The translations under genes were made by a program, and so were the position numbers. A stretch of DNA of 35,745 nt from NCBI RefSeq assembly GCF_016464015.1, contig NZ_JACDXT010000047.1:1-35745 (forward strand), given 5' to 3'. Positions 16,140-23,347 of this stretch are shown here, piece after piece. How positions within the stretch are numbered: the stretch's first letter is position 1; the number at the start of each line of letters is the position of its first letter. The notes below the pieces were generated by a model. The model had not been told where the DNA came from. It made no database searches and saw only the letters and a program-made list of their open reading frames with translations. Source of the DNA: Psychrobacter sp. bablab_jr014 (GTDB lineage Bacteria > Pseudomonadota > Gammaproteobacteria > Pseudomonadales > Moraxellaceae).

Positions 16140-17480
16140 ATGCCCGATTCTAACGTCACGCTGCAAACGCTGTTTAATCGTCGCCCTGATGATGCTATTA
16201 AATACTTGCAAGACAAAAAGCCGCAAGCATCTATCGACTACGCAGAAATTAAAGGGCGCGCGCACGATCACGCGTTTGTCGTTGCTAAGATGACCGATAT
16301 GGACATGCTGAAACAAGTGCAGCAATCATTAGTTGAAGCAATGGAAAACAATATGTCCTTTGCCGACTGGCAAGCATCTATCAAACCGACCTTGCAAGAA
16401 AAAGGCTGGTGGGGCAAAAAGGATATAGAGCTGCCCGACGGCAGTATAGCGCCAGCGCAGCTCGGTAGTGACTATCGGCTCAAGCGCATCTATGAAACCA
16501 ACATCAACCAAGCCTATCACAAGGCACGTGAACACCACGGCGACTATGATATCTATCCGTATGCTATGTGGGTATCACGGGGCGATAACCGTGTGCGCCC
16601 AAGTCATCAATCATTAGATGGGCAGATATTTAAGCGTTCCGACCCCTATTATCAAGCCATTAAACCACGTAAAGCATGGGGCTGCCGTTGTGATGAAATA
16701 CTACTGACAGCTGAGCAAGCGGCGCAATATGGCGCGTTAGATGGCTATACAGTGCATGAGGATATCAGCGCTTACGTGACGTTTGATACTGTCATCGTAC
16801 AGGGAACGAACGGTGCATATAGCGCACCTGTCAACATTCTGCGTCTGCCCGATATGCCCGTCTACCGAACAGACGCGGGCTGGATACACGCGGGTGATAG
16901 GCTGCCTGTGCAAGCTATGTTTGATAAAGCGGCGCAAGTACCTGCGATGCTGGGCGCTAACAGTATGCAGGCAGTGTTAGCCCGCGCGTCTGTACTAGGC
17001 CGCGTCAATGATGATGTAAAAGCGTGGGTTGACAGCGCTGACACTAAGCGCCCGAAAGGTGAGTTTAGACATGTAGGCGTTGTGCGCCCTGAGTTTATTA
17101 ATAAGTTGGCAGTCGATAAAGGGCTGGAGCTTGAGAACGGCATTATCACGCTACACGATCGTGTCACATTACAGCATTTAGACCGCGCGCATAAGCAGCA
17201 TGACCCTGACTGGGTCGCTAATATTGTGCAACACTTAAACGCGCCGCATAGCCTGTACTGGGACAATAACAAGCAATCGCCTGTACTGGTCTTTGATGTC
17301 GCGCTGGATAAGTACAAGTTGATTGTACATTTGAATGAGCGTATTAAAGGACGCGACGTGATTGATGCTAAGCAAAACTTTGTGGGCAATGTCATACGCA
17401 CAATCACTGTGGACACAGCCAATAACATCAATAATGGCAATAACTATACGAAGCTATTAGACACTGTACTAAATGATTAG
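16140..17480 (+). CDS. F: MuF head protein with C-terminal nuclease-like toxin domain
   Basis: The protein is 446 residues. The MuF (SPP1 gp7-like) core spans about 35-200, with RLKRIYETNINQAYHKARE (113-131), RPSHQSLDGQIF (153-164) and the conserved AWGCRCDE (179-186). The family is a minor head protein that can be ejected with DNA. After a linker (235-300) an extra domain of about 145 residues follows: HVGVVRPEFI, LHDRVTLQHLDRAHKQ (338-353), YWDNNKQSPVLVFD (373-386) and KYKLIVHLNERIKGRDVIDA (391-410). This resembles the phage Barnase-EndoU-ColicinE5-RelE (PBECR) domains known as MuF C-terminal toxins. No clear immunity gene follows; the next stretch holds only a tRNA-like structure. Confidence 0.85.
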   Translation: MPDSNVTLQTLFNRRPDDAIKYLQDKKPQASIDYAEIKGRAHDHAFVVAKMTDMDMLKQVQQSLVEAMENNMSFADWQASIKPTLQEKGWWGKKDIELPDGSIAPAQLGSDYRLKRIYETNINQAYHKAREHHGDYDIYPYAMWVSRGDNRVRPSHQSLDGQIFKRSDPYYQAIKPRKAWGCRCDEILLTAEQAAQYGALDGYTVHEDISAYVTFDTVIVQGTNGAYSAPVNILRLPDMPVYRTDAGWIHAGDRLPVQAMFDKAAQVPAMLGANSMQAVLARASVLGRVNDDVKAWVDSADTKRPKGEFRHVGVVRPEFINKLAVDKGLELENGIITLHDRVTLQHLDRAHKQHDPDWVANIVQHLNAPHSLYWDNNKQSPVLVFDVALDKYKLIVHLNERIKGRDVIDAKQNFVGNVIRTITVDTANNINNGNNYTKLLDTVLND

Positions 17481-17482
17481 GG

Positions 17483-17577
17483 GCATTGGGTGGGAATTGA
17501 ACCCACTACACACGGCTTGGTAGCTATGCTGATAACTATCAATGTAACCGTCCTCGTACCATTATGAGTACCAATGC
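17483..17577 (-). tRNA. tRNA-like cloverleaf with an enlarged anticodon loop
   Basis: On the minus strand the acceptor GCATTGG (5', plus 17571-17577) pairs fully with CCAATGC (plus 17483-17489). The T arm is GTGGG-TTCAATT-CCCAC (17490-17506). The D arm is CTC/GAG with GG and A at the standard 18, 19 and 21 positions. The anticodon stem is ACGGT/GCCGT (one G-T pair) and the variable loop is five bases. The anticodon loop is 30 bases instead of 7, so 23 bases are extra, and no anticodon can be assigned. No CCA is encoded. U8 is present, but position 14 is T rather than A. It may be a tRNA gene with an insertion, a decayed tRNA or a tRNA mimic. Confidence 0.6.
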
Positions 17578-17631
17578 TTATTACTAGCTTAACGTGCCAC
17601 AAGGTCAATATCAATACTAAAGGGCAGCTGT

Positions 17632-18114
17632 ATGTCTGTATCTACAATACTAATCACTGACGAGCTACAACGTGTACTTAATCAAGCTGCGCGTCAGACA
17701 AGCAATACAGCACCGCTGATGCGGACTATACGCGCGCAGTTACTCAGTCAGACGCAGCAAAACTTTAGGATGCAAGGTCGCCCAAAGTGGCAAGCGCTGT
17801 CTGATGTGACCATCAAAAACTATGAGCGTTTAGGGATTAGTACAGATGGGCTACTCAGACGCTCAAACTCACTTTATAACAGCGTGCAAACATTTAGCGA
17901 CGCTGTTAGCGCAACGATCAGCGCGGGCGGCGGCAATCAGTCCAGCGCTTATGCGGCGATTCATCAATTCGGTGGCATGGCAGGTCGTGGGCGTAAAGTT
18001 AAAATACCTGCGCGTCCCTACATTCCAATTGACGCCGATGGCAACTTACAAACAGAAGCGGTCGACGGTGTCCATCAGGTCATTATGGCGCATTTGCGGC
18101 GTAGTTTTAGATAG
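17632..18114 (+). CDS. G: Virion morphogenesis protein (Mu gpG-like, Phage_tail_S)
   Basis: The protein is 160 residues. The hallmark regions are TQQNFRMQGRPKWQALSD (residues 43-60), GLLRRSNSLYNSV (about 73-85), AYAAIHQFGGMAGRGRKVKI and PARPYIPI, which identify the Phage_tail_S family of Mu gpG and P2 gpS. The family takes part in joining or completing head and tail. It follows the MuF gene as in Mu, but with 151 bases between them that hold the tRNA-like structure. AAAGGGC precedes the start. Confidence 0.88.
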   Translation: MSVSTILITDELQRVLNQAARQTSNTAPLMRTIRAQLLSQTQQNFRMQGRPKWQALSDVTIKNYERLGISTDGLLRRSNSLYNSVQTFSDAVSATISAGGGNQSSAYAAIHQFGGMAGRGRKVKIPARPYIPIDADGNLQTEAVDGVHQVIMAHLRRSFR

Positions 18115-18213
18115 TTGCATGACATACGCATAATAAATAGCGTTAGAGGGGCGTTAGATTGTCCCACAACAGGGGCAGAGTCGGCAATGCTGCCATTATG
18201 CCATATCAACAAT

Positions 18214-18240
18214 AAGCGCCCTTACGCGGGCGCTTTTTTT
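18214..18240. terminator. Intrinsic terminator, probably bidirectional
   Basis: AAGCGCCC (18214-18221) pairs with GGGCGCTT (18228-18235) around a 6-base loop and a T-run follows on the plus strand. It ends the gpG transcript. On the minus strand it lies just past the end of the 73-residue gene, with only a short T-run there. Confidence 0.85.
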
Positions 18241-18460
18241 ATTCTGTCTGTTCGCTGTCTTCACTATCTAAATATGCCTCGAATAAATCAATCGCAAATT
18301 GATTAAATGACTTGCCGTGTTTCTGCTTGTACTGCTCTGCTGTAATCCATTCCGCAAGACGAGGGTAATTTTCAGGATTAACCGTAACTTCTTTTTTGAT
18401 CGTCTTGCCTCGGTAGGTATTCGTCGCGCGGTTTTGCGCTGCGGTGGTCTTTTTTGTCAT
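18239..18460 (-). CDS. Small ribbon-helix-helix-like DNA-binding protein
   Basis: The protein is 73 residues, encoded against the head genes. A basic N-terminal tail (MTKKTTAAQNRATNTYRGK) precedes a likely beta strand TIKKEVTVN (20-28), then two helices ENYPRLAEWITAEQYKQKHG and SFNQFAIDLFEAYLDSED. A strand followed by two helices is the Arc/MetJ layout. The ATG at 18460 is preferred because the GGGG ribosome site is eight bases away; an ATG at 18466 is too close. Two palindromes at 18615-18658 lie near its likely promoter, so autorepression is plausible. Being leftward in a late region, it may be expressed in the lysogen. Confidence 0.6.
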   Translation of the reverse strand: MTKKTTAAQNRATNTYRGKTIKKEVTVNPENYPRLAEWITAEQYKQKHGKSFNQFAIDLFEAYLDSEDSEQTE

Positions 18461-18598
18461 TCGCATGACCCCTTTTGATTGTGGCGGACGCTGGGAACTG
18501 ACGTCCCAAGAATGACCGCTGCGGGTTGTTTGAAAATTGATTGTCAGTCTTTACGCTGTTGTCATTGATTAAATTGCACTCACACATAGATGCCTCAC

Positions 18599-18658
18599 TT
18601 GTCAGATTATAACGTATATACGTGTATATAATAATATTAAATATATACATGTATATAT
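18599..18658 (-). promoter_or_regulatory. Leftward promoter with paired palindromic operators
   Basis: On the minus strand TATAAT (plus 18606-18611) is a good -10. A near-palindrome TATATACGTGTATATA (18615-18630) lies between it and the -35 position, and a perfect palindrome ATATATACATGTATATAT (18641-18658) lies 27 bases farther, centre to centre. Paired palindromes over a promoter fit a ribbon-helix-helix repressor controlling its own gene. The leader to the start at 18460 would be about 140 bases. Confidence 0.5.
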
Positions 18659-18844
18659 AAAAAGGCAAGTATTTTTGAAAAACCTCAAAAGTCGGAAATG
18701 CGTCCCGTATTTAATGCGTTAACTATTTGTCATCATAAGACTTTATGACAACGGCGCTAAGTGCTTCAACGCGCCTCAGGAGGGGTTATGTAGTACTCCA
18801 CCGCTTATCCAAGTACCTAAATAAACACATTGATAAGAGATGCT
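18659..18844 (+). promoter_or_regulatory. Leader of the protease/scaffold gene with a start-stop mini-ORF
   Basis: There is no gene of normal size here. TTGTCAT (18727-18733) and ATGACAA (18745-18751) form a hairpin, and GGCGC (18753-18757) and GCGCC (18771-18775) form another. Directly after that comes AGGAGGGG (18778-18785), four bases or fewer from ATG (18788) followed at once by TAG (18791). A near-ideal ribosome site on a one-codon ORF may hold or load ribosomes ahead of the protease gene at 18845. Confidence 0.45.
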
Positions 18845-19966
18845 ATGACCAAGCCGACCACCGCCGCAACAATCGGTAGCAGTACCCACATCGCCGCGCT
18901 GTCGTTAGAGATTACAGCCAGCCGCGCACCGCAAGGGTATTTTTTAGTATTCCCTGAAGGAAAAACGCGCAGTGGGGACGGCTCAGGTCGCCCGACTGAA
19001 TGCGACGCATGGCAACTTGACGCCAGTAATGGCTACGCGTTGGCTGATCTATTGAACGCTCGCCCAACCGATATGGTTATTGACTATGAGCATCAGACGC
19101 TACACGCCCAATCAAACGGACAGCCTGCGCCCGCTGCGGGGTGGTTGGCAGCGGGACAGTTTGAGTATGTCGACGGCGTGGGGCTATGCAACCGCGCGCC
19201 AAGCTGGACAACCAAAGCGACAAAAGCAATCGCTGACCATGAATACCGCTACAAGTCGCCTGTCATTGTTTACGACACGGATGGCTATGTGACTAATGTG
19301 ATGAACGTCGCTATCACAAATCAGCCCGCCCTACTAACGCTCGATGAGCTGACCGCGCTGTCTGCCAAGTTTACAAACTCAAACCCTAAACAACAGGACA
19401 CAGAAATGAAACCTTTACTTGCTTATATCGTCGCCGCGTTGGGACTACCAGCGACAACCACAGAAGACGAAGCCGTCACCGCACTCAGTGCCCAAGTCGA
19501 TGACTTTAAGGCAAAAGCCGTCACCGCCAAAGTTGACGTTGATGCAGACAAGCCGCTGGCAGCGCTATCTAGCGTATTTGCGCACAGCGCTGAGCCTGAC
19601 CCTGCTAAGTACGTGCCTGTCGCTACCATGACTGAAACGGTCGCAGCGCTCAATGCACAAATTACCGAGCTGCAAGGCAATCAAGTTGACCCTACTGCTG
19701 ATCTATTGACTGCGGCGCTGTCTGATGGGCGACTACTGCCAGCACAAGCGGAATGGGCTAAGTCTTACGCCAAGTCAGACCCAGCGGGCTTTAAAGCGTA
19801 TTTAGACAATGCGCCCCGTATTGCTGCCCTTAACCAGCGACAGACTGAGGGCAAACCCGACCCTATCGCAGGTAATAAGGTTGCCGCCCTGTCCGCTGAG
19901 CAAAAAGAAGTCGCGGTCGCCTTGGGTCTGTCTGATACGGATATGCTCGCACAGCTCAACGCATAA
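18845..19966 (+). CDS. I: Prohead protease with scaffold (Mu gpI-like)
   Basis: The protein is 373 residues from the ATG at 18845 (GAGA five bases upstream; an upstream TTG at 18830 is rejected). The N-terminal half is the Mu-type protease: GYFLVFPEGKTRSGDG (about 32-47), DMVIDYEHQTLHAQ (with the likely catalytic His) and APAAGWLAAGQFEY, then EYRYKSPVIVYD and VTNVMNVAITNQPAL. The C-terminal half, after about residue 187, is helical and Ala/Asp-rich, the scaffold part. The protease matures the capsid and degrades the scaffold before packaging. Confidence 0.9.
   Translation: MTKPTTAATIGSSTHIAALSLEITASRAPQGYFLVFPEGKTRSGDGSGRPTECDAWQLDASNGYALADLLNARPTDMVIDYEHQTLHAQSNGQPAPAAGWLAAGQFEYVDGVGLCNRAPSWTTKATKAIADHEYRYKSPVIVYDTDGYVTNVMNVAITNQPALLTLDELTALSAKFTNSNPKQQDTEMKPLLAYIVAALGLPATTTEDEAVTALSAQVDDFKAKAVTAKVDVDADKPLAALSSVFAHSAEPDPAKYVPVATMTETVAALNAQITELQGNQVDPTADLLTAALSDGRLLPAQAEWAKSYAKSDPAGFKAYLDNAPRIAALNQRQTEGKPDPIAGNKVAALSAEQKEVAVALGLSDTDMLAQLNA
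19406..19966 (+). CDS. Z: Nested scaffold protein (Mu gpZ-like) from an internal start
   Basis: An in-frame ATG at 19406 inside the protease gene has AGGA at 19395-19398, seven bases upstream. It would give a 186-residue protein, MKPLLAYIVAALGLPAT onward, identical to the C-terminal half of the protease-scaffold. Mu makes its scaffold Z in the same way from within gene I. The sequence is helical with repeated ALSA segments, consistent with an assembly scaffold. Expression from this start is inferred. Confidence 0.7.
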   Translation: MKPLLAYIVAALGLPATTTEDEAVTALSAQVDDFKAKAVTAKVDVDADKPLAALSSVFAHSAEPDPAKYVPVATMTETVAALNAQITELQGNQVDPTADLLTAALSDGRLLPAQAEWAKSYAKSDPAGFKAYLDNAPRIAALNQRQTEGKPDPIAGNKVAALSAEQKEVAVALGLSDTDMLAQLNA

Positions 19967-20004
19967 GCACGCAAACCACAATTTATAAATAAAAGGATAA
20001 GTCA

Positions 20005-20448
20005 ATGATTAACACCCCTTACCGTGATGGTATTGCCATCCCTTTAATCGTCGCTGCTGGTGTGACCATCGCTGAGGGCGAGCTGGTCGCAACTGATAGC
20101 GACGGCCACGCTGTCCCCGCATCCAACGATAGCGCTAAATACTTGATGGGACGCGCTGAAACAACTGTAGAGGCAGACGACACGCAAACCAATGCCACGA
20201 TCACCATTACGCGCAATCGTCAATTTTTGCTAAGCAACGATGCCACCAACCCAGTGACCGCTGCTGACATTGGCAAAGTCGTCGTGCTGAATGGCAAAAA
20301 CACCGTTGCAAAGCCTGTCGAGGGCGGCTCGGCTGACGCGCTTGGTGTTGGCGTACTGATGGGCGTGGACTATAGCGGCAAAGTATGGGTCGATGTAGGC
20401 GGCGCGCCTATCGGTATCGTGACGGGTTCTGCGGGTGATGTGCTTTAA
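20005..20448 (+). CDS. Capsid decoration or cement-like protein
   Basis: The protein is 147 residues, between scaffold and major capsid protein. The sequence is beta-rich and low in charge: IAIPLIVAAGVTIAEGELVA, DGHAVPASNDSAKYLMGRAE and a Gly-rich end PIGIVTGSAGDVL. The pattern of a short strand-rich domain with GVTIAEGELV resembles DUF2190-type capsid cement proteins, which strengthen the shell. I cannot assign it with certainty from sequence alone. AAAGGAT precedes the start. Confidence 0.6.
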   Translation: MINTPYRDGIAIPLIVAAGVTIAEGELVATDSDGHAVPASNDSAKYLMGRAETTVEADDTQTNATITITRNRQFLLSNDATNPVTAADIGKVVVLNGKNTVAKPVEGGSADALGVGVLMGVDYSGKVWVDVGGAPIGIVTGSAGDVL

Positions 20449-20492
20449 CGCACCCGCCTAGCTCTGCACTAACAAATAAATAAGGACACACT

Positions 20493-21401
20493 ATGAACGT
20501 CAATGGACAAACGCTGAACGCGATCGCTGCTGGTCTGAAAAAGGTCTATAACGATACGTTTAATCAAACCGAAAGCTACTATAAAAAGGTGGCAATGGTC
20601 GTACCTAGCACGAATAGCCAAGAAACTTATGCGTGGTTGTCTAAGTTTCCGCGTATGCAAAAATGGATCGGCGACAAAGTCATTCACAAGCTATCAAAGC
20701 AAGGCTATAGCATCGTTAATAATGACTTTGAAGTTACCGTTGAAGTAAAACGTAACGATATTGAAGACGACAACATCGGTCAATACAACAACATGAGTCA
20801 GCAAGCGGGCTGGTCAGCTGCCCAGCTACCCGATGAACTTGTCGCCGAACTAATTAACAAAGGGCACGAAAATACTTGCTACGACGGCAAAGCGTTTTTT
20901 AGTACTCAACACCCAGTTACAGTAAAAGACAAAGAGACCAAAGTCAGTAACTTGCTAAACAAAGCGCTATCTGCCGCATCTGCTGAGGCTGCCAAAGCCA
21001 GCTATGGTACAGCACGAACCTTGATGCGCAGCTATAAAGACGAAAGCGGCCGCAGCCTAAAAGTAAAGCCTAATTTACTTATTGTCGGTACTGACCTAGA
21101 AGACACCGCACGTACGCTATTGACTGCCGATAAGCTAGAAAACGGCGATCAAAACATTTACAAAGGCACGGCTGAGCTGCTTGTTATTGATGATATTGCA
21201 ACAGGTGAATGGTACTTAGAAGACACCACTATGCCAGTCAAAGCACTTATCGTACAAGAACGCAAAAAGCCTGTGTTTGTCTCACAGACCGACATGAACG
21301 CGCCTGATGTGTTTATGCGTGCCGCATATAAATTCGGCGCAGAGGCACGCTACGGCGCAGGTTACGGCTTTTGGCAGCTCATGCTAAAAGGCTACGCGTA
21401 A
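20493..21401 (+). CDS. T: Major capsid protein (Mu gpT-like)
   Basis: The protein is 302 residues, typical for gpT. Family features include LNAIAAGLKKVYNDTFN near the start, YAWLSKFPRMQKWIGDKV (about 49-66), VEVKRNDIEDDNIGQYN, and CYDGKAFFSTQHPV (about 130-143). The C-terminal end FGAEARYGAGYGFWQLM is also conserved. It forms the HK97-fold shell. AAGGA is upstream. A strong hairpin (21418-21449) follows the stop. Confidence 0.93.
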   Translation: MNVNGQTLNAIAAGLKKVYNDTFNQTESYYKKVAMVVPSTNSQETYAWLSKFPRMQKWIGDKVIHKLSKQGYSIVNNDFEVTVEVKRNDIEDDNIGQYNNMSQQAGWSAAQLPDELVAELINKGHENTCYDGKAFFSTQHPVTVKDKETKVSNLLNKALSAASAEAAKASYGTARTLMRSYKDESGRSLKVKPNLLIVGTDLEDTARTLLTADKLENGDQNIYKGTAELLVIDDIATGEWYLEDTTMPVKALIVQERKKPVFVSQTDMNAPDVFMRAAYKFGAEARYGAGYGFWQLMLKGYA

Positions 21402-21417
21402 ACGCCGAATGTAAAAA

Positions 21418-21449
21418 TCTAACGCCGCTATACAAGGGCTGGCGTTAGA
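21418..21449 (+). other. Perfect inverted repeat after the capsid gene
   Basis: TCTAACGCC (21418-21426) and GGCGTTAGA (21441-21449) are perfect complements around a 14-base loop. There is no long T-run, so it may be a transcript-stabilising hairpin for the abundant capsid message or a protein site. The core GCGTTAGA also occurs as 11-base-spaced pairs at 18140 and 33522. Confidence 0.5.
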
Positions 21450-21485
21450 TACCGTCTTAATTTAACGACAACCATAGGTGATGCA

Positions 21486-21917
21486 ATGGGCAGTTATGCA
21501 ACGATAGACGCGATGGTTACGCGCTTTGGGCGTGAGGACTTGGTAGAGATTACTGACACCGAAGTGCCGTACACGGGCGACATCAATACAGCAAAGCTAC
21601 AAGCTGCCATTGAGTCAGCCAATGCAGAAGTAGACGCTTATCTTGCCAAGCAAATGAATGTACCGACCGTGCTTGCCTCACCGTTTGTGCAAATGATGGC
21701 GTGTGATATCGCACGCTATCACGTGGCACTTGGCAATTCACGCGTGTCCGAACGTGACGAAAAGCGCTATGAAATGGCTGTCAAAAACTTAAAAGCGGTC
21801 AATGACGGCAAAATCGGTATCGGTGCGGCTACTGCACAGACTGACGCGCAGCCGAACATCAATCTAGCGCAGATGACCAGCGGTCGACCAAGCGTGTTTG
21901 GTAATGGACTGTACTAA
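21486..21917 (+). CDS. Head-tail connector (DUF1320, Mu gp36-like)
   Basis: The protein is 143 residues. It opens with YATIDAMVTRFGREDLVEIT, has LQAAIESANAEVDAYLAKQM and MMACDIARYHV, and ends in a Gly-rich tail SGRPSVFGNGLY. All are typical of DUF1320, which occupies the connector position under the portal ring. It follows the capsid gene as in Mu. Confidence 0.9.
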   Translation: MGSYATIDAMVTRFGREDLVEITDTEVPYTGDINTAKLQAAIESANAEVDAYLAKQMNVPTVLASPFVQMMACDIARYHVALGNSRVSERDEKRYEMAVKNLKAVNDGKIGIGAATAQTDAQPNINLAQMTSGRPSVFGNGLY

Positions 21918-21925
21918 GGGGAATT

Positions 21926-22540
21926 ATGCTGTCTCAAATTGAACAGGCAATTAAAGACACGCTACACGCGTATAACCAAGCGCACGGTGGCGGCTGGGTG
22001 CGCGGTATTAGGAGCTACGCGGGGGACTTTGATGCGGCATCGCCTGACGAATTTGCGCAAGTAGTGGCGTCGTTCCCTGCGGTCTGGGTGACGTTTAAAT
22101 CATCAAACAAACCTAAAAAGGTCAGCGCTACTAAGCGCACCCGTGACTATGTGTTTACCGTACTGGTCGCTGCAAATAGTAGCCGCCGTGAGGAAACCAG
22201 CCGACAAGGGGCGTTTACAGCAGATGGCAAGATGCTGAACATCGGTAGCTATCAGCTGGTCGAGCTGGTCGAAAATGCGCTGCTTGGCAGCCGACTAGGG
22301 CTAAATATAGAGCCGTTAGACGCTGGCGATATCACCATGCTGTTTAATTCCAAGACACGCGACCAAGTGGTATCGGTTATTGCGTATGACTGGCATACCA
22401 GCGCTACGCTGACCAATCCTGATCGTGACGATGATGTACCGTGGATTGAAACAGTCAATATTGATTATGTCTATACAGATGACGACCGCGTGCTGGCATC
22501 TGATACCGCCCACTTAAACCAAACAATATCAAAAGGATAG
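21926..22540 (+). CDS. DUF1834 head-tail joining protein (Mu gp37-like)
   Basis: The protein is 204 residues of the DUF1834 family: N-terminal MLSQIEQAIKDTL, the segment VASFPAVWVTFKSS (about 49-62), DYVFTVLVAANSSRREE and the end WIETVNIDYVYTD. Family members probably act in tail completion or head-tail joining. The last 26 bases of the gene (22514-22539) recur almost exactly as the ribosome-site region of the HU gene at 6976-7001. Confidence 0.85.
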   Translation: MLSQIEQAIKDTLHAYNQAHGGGWVRGIRSYAGDFDAASPDEFAQVVASFPAVWVTFKSSNKPKKVSATKRTRDYVFTVLVAANSSRREETSRQGAFTADGKMLNIGSYQLVELVENALLGSRLGLNIEPLDAGDITMLFNSKTRDQVVSVIAYDWHTSATLTNPDRDDDVPWIETVNIDYVYTDDDRVLASDTAHLNQTISKG

Positions 22541-22543
22541 CTT

Positions 22544-23314
22544 ATGCAACGTACGCCAGGTATCTATACCACAATCAATACACAAACGCAGCGTACAGGG
22601 CTGCCAGCGCAAAATCATAGCATCGTATTTGTAACAGGTGACGCGGCTGCGCCAGCTGTACCCAAGCCCATCTATGATACAGCGTCCGCCGATGCGCTAT
22701 GCGGTACTGACTCTATTGCGGGGCGTATGATTGCGGCGGCTTTGACTGTGTCGCAAGGTGTTGCGGTTGAGGTTGTGGGAAACTCTCAGTTGTCTGATGG
22801 TTCTGATGGTTCTGATGGTTCTGATGGTTCTGATGGTTCTGATGGTTCTGATGGTGATTTTAGCCCTATAGTCTGTACCCCAACTTCTGCTGACTTTGCA
22901 CCAGATTATCAACCTGATTTTAGCACAATCGATACTGTGCACGCTCGCTACCGTATCAATAATGGGCAATGGGTAGATTACGAAGCAGAAGTCGGTACAG
23001 ATACAGCAAGCCAAGTAATTACTAAGTTTTTAACCTCAATACAACATAACGGTCAAAAACTTGTAGCGACATCATTAGATGCTGAACTTGCTTCGACCCC
23101 ATTTTACTGTCCCAACGGAGGCTACGCGGTATACAGCGGTGCTGAGCCTGAGTCTCCTGCAGTCAGCTTTGCACAAATGTCTTTTGATAAACCACTAGCA
23201 ACGAAACTAGATTTTGTAGTTACAGGAGAAAGGCCGAACGATTTAGTTGGTGCTATGTTTAATAGTGATCAAACTGTCATTTCATGCGCACTGGCTTTTT
23301 GGGCGTACCGATAA
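22544..23314 (+). CDS. L: Tail sheath, N-terminal piece with an inserted domain
   Basis: The protein is 256 residues. Residues 1-82 (MQRTPGIYTTINTQTQRTGL onward, SIVFVTGDAAAPAV, VEVVGNSQL) are the beginning of a Mu-type tail sheath. Instead of continuing, the protein runs into seven SDG repeats (84-104) and a 152-residue segment unlike the sheath (HARYRINNGQWVDYEAEVG, ATSLDAELASTPFYCPNGGY, ERPNDLVGAMFNSDQT), then stops. The sheath resumes at 23348 under its own ribosome site. Three in-frame stops lie between the pieces, so a single reading error cannot explain it. The insert is AT-richer by eye and I do not recognise it. Confidence 0.75.
   Translation: MQRTPGIYTTINTQTQRTGLPAQNHSIVFVTGDAAAPAVPKPIYDTASADALCGTDSIAGRMIAAALTVSQGVAVEVVGNSQLSDGSDGSDGSDGSDGSDGSDGDFSPIVCTPTSADFAPDYQPDFSTIDTVHARYRINNGQWVDYEAEVGTDTASQVITKFLTSIQHNGQKLVATSLDAELASTPFYCPNGGYAVYSGAEPESPAVSFAQMSFDKPLATKLDFVVTGERPNDLVGAMFNSDQTVISCALAFWAYR
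22793..22855 (+). repeat. Tandem 9-base repeat, seven units (SDG)7
   Basis: Seven exact copies of TCTGATGGT encode Ser-Asp-Gly seven times. Copies are perfect, so the array is probably recent or unstable. A 9-base unit keeps frame, so slippage would change linker length and not switch the gene off. Confidence 0.95.
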
Positions 23315-23347
23315 AGATTTGTTAATTAATCTTAGAAAGGATTAAAC

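Noticed and set aside
16862..17440. 192-codon leftward ORF inside the MuF gene
   Set aside because: It is antisense to a clear protein-coding frame, Ser/Cys/Thr-rich and lacks a start signal; not convincing as an immunity gene.
18378..18668. 96-codon leftward ORF
   Set aside because: It overlaps the 73-residue gene in another frame, starts in AT repeats and has no domain-like sequence.
22793..22855. Short tandem repeats as a CRISPR array
   Set aside because: Units are 9 bases with no spacers, and they encode SDG in frame.
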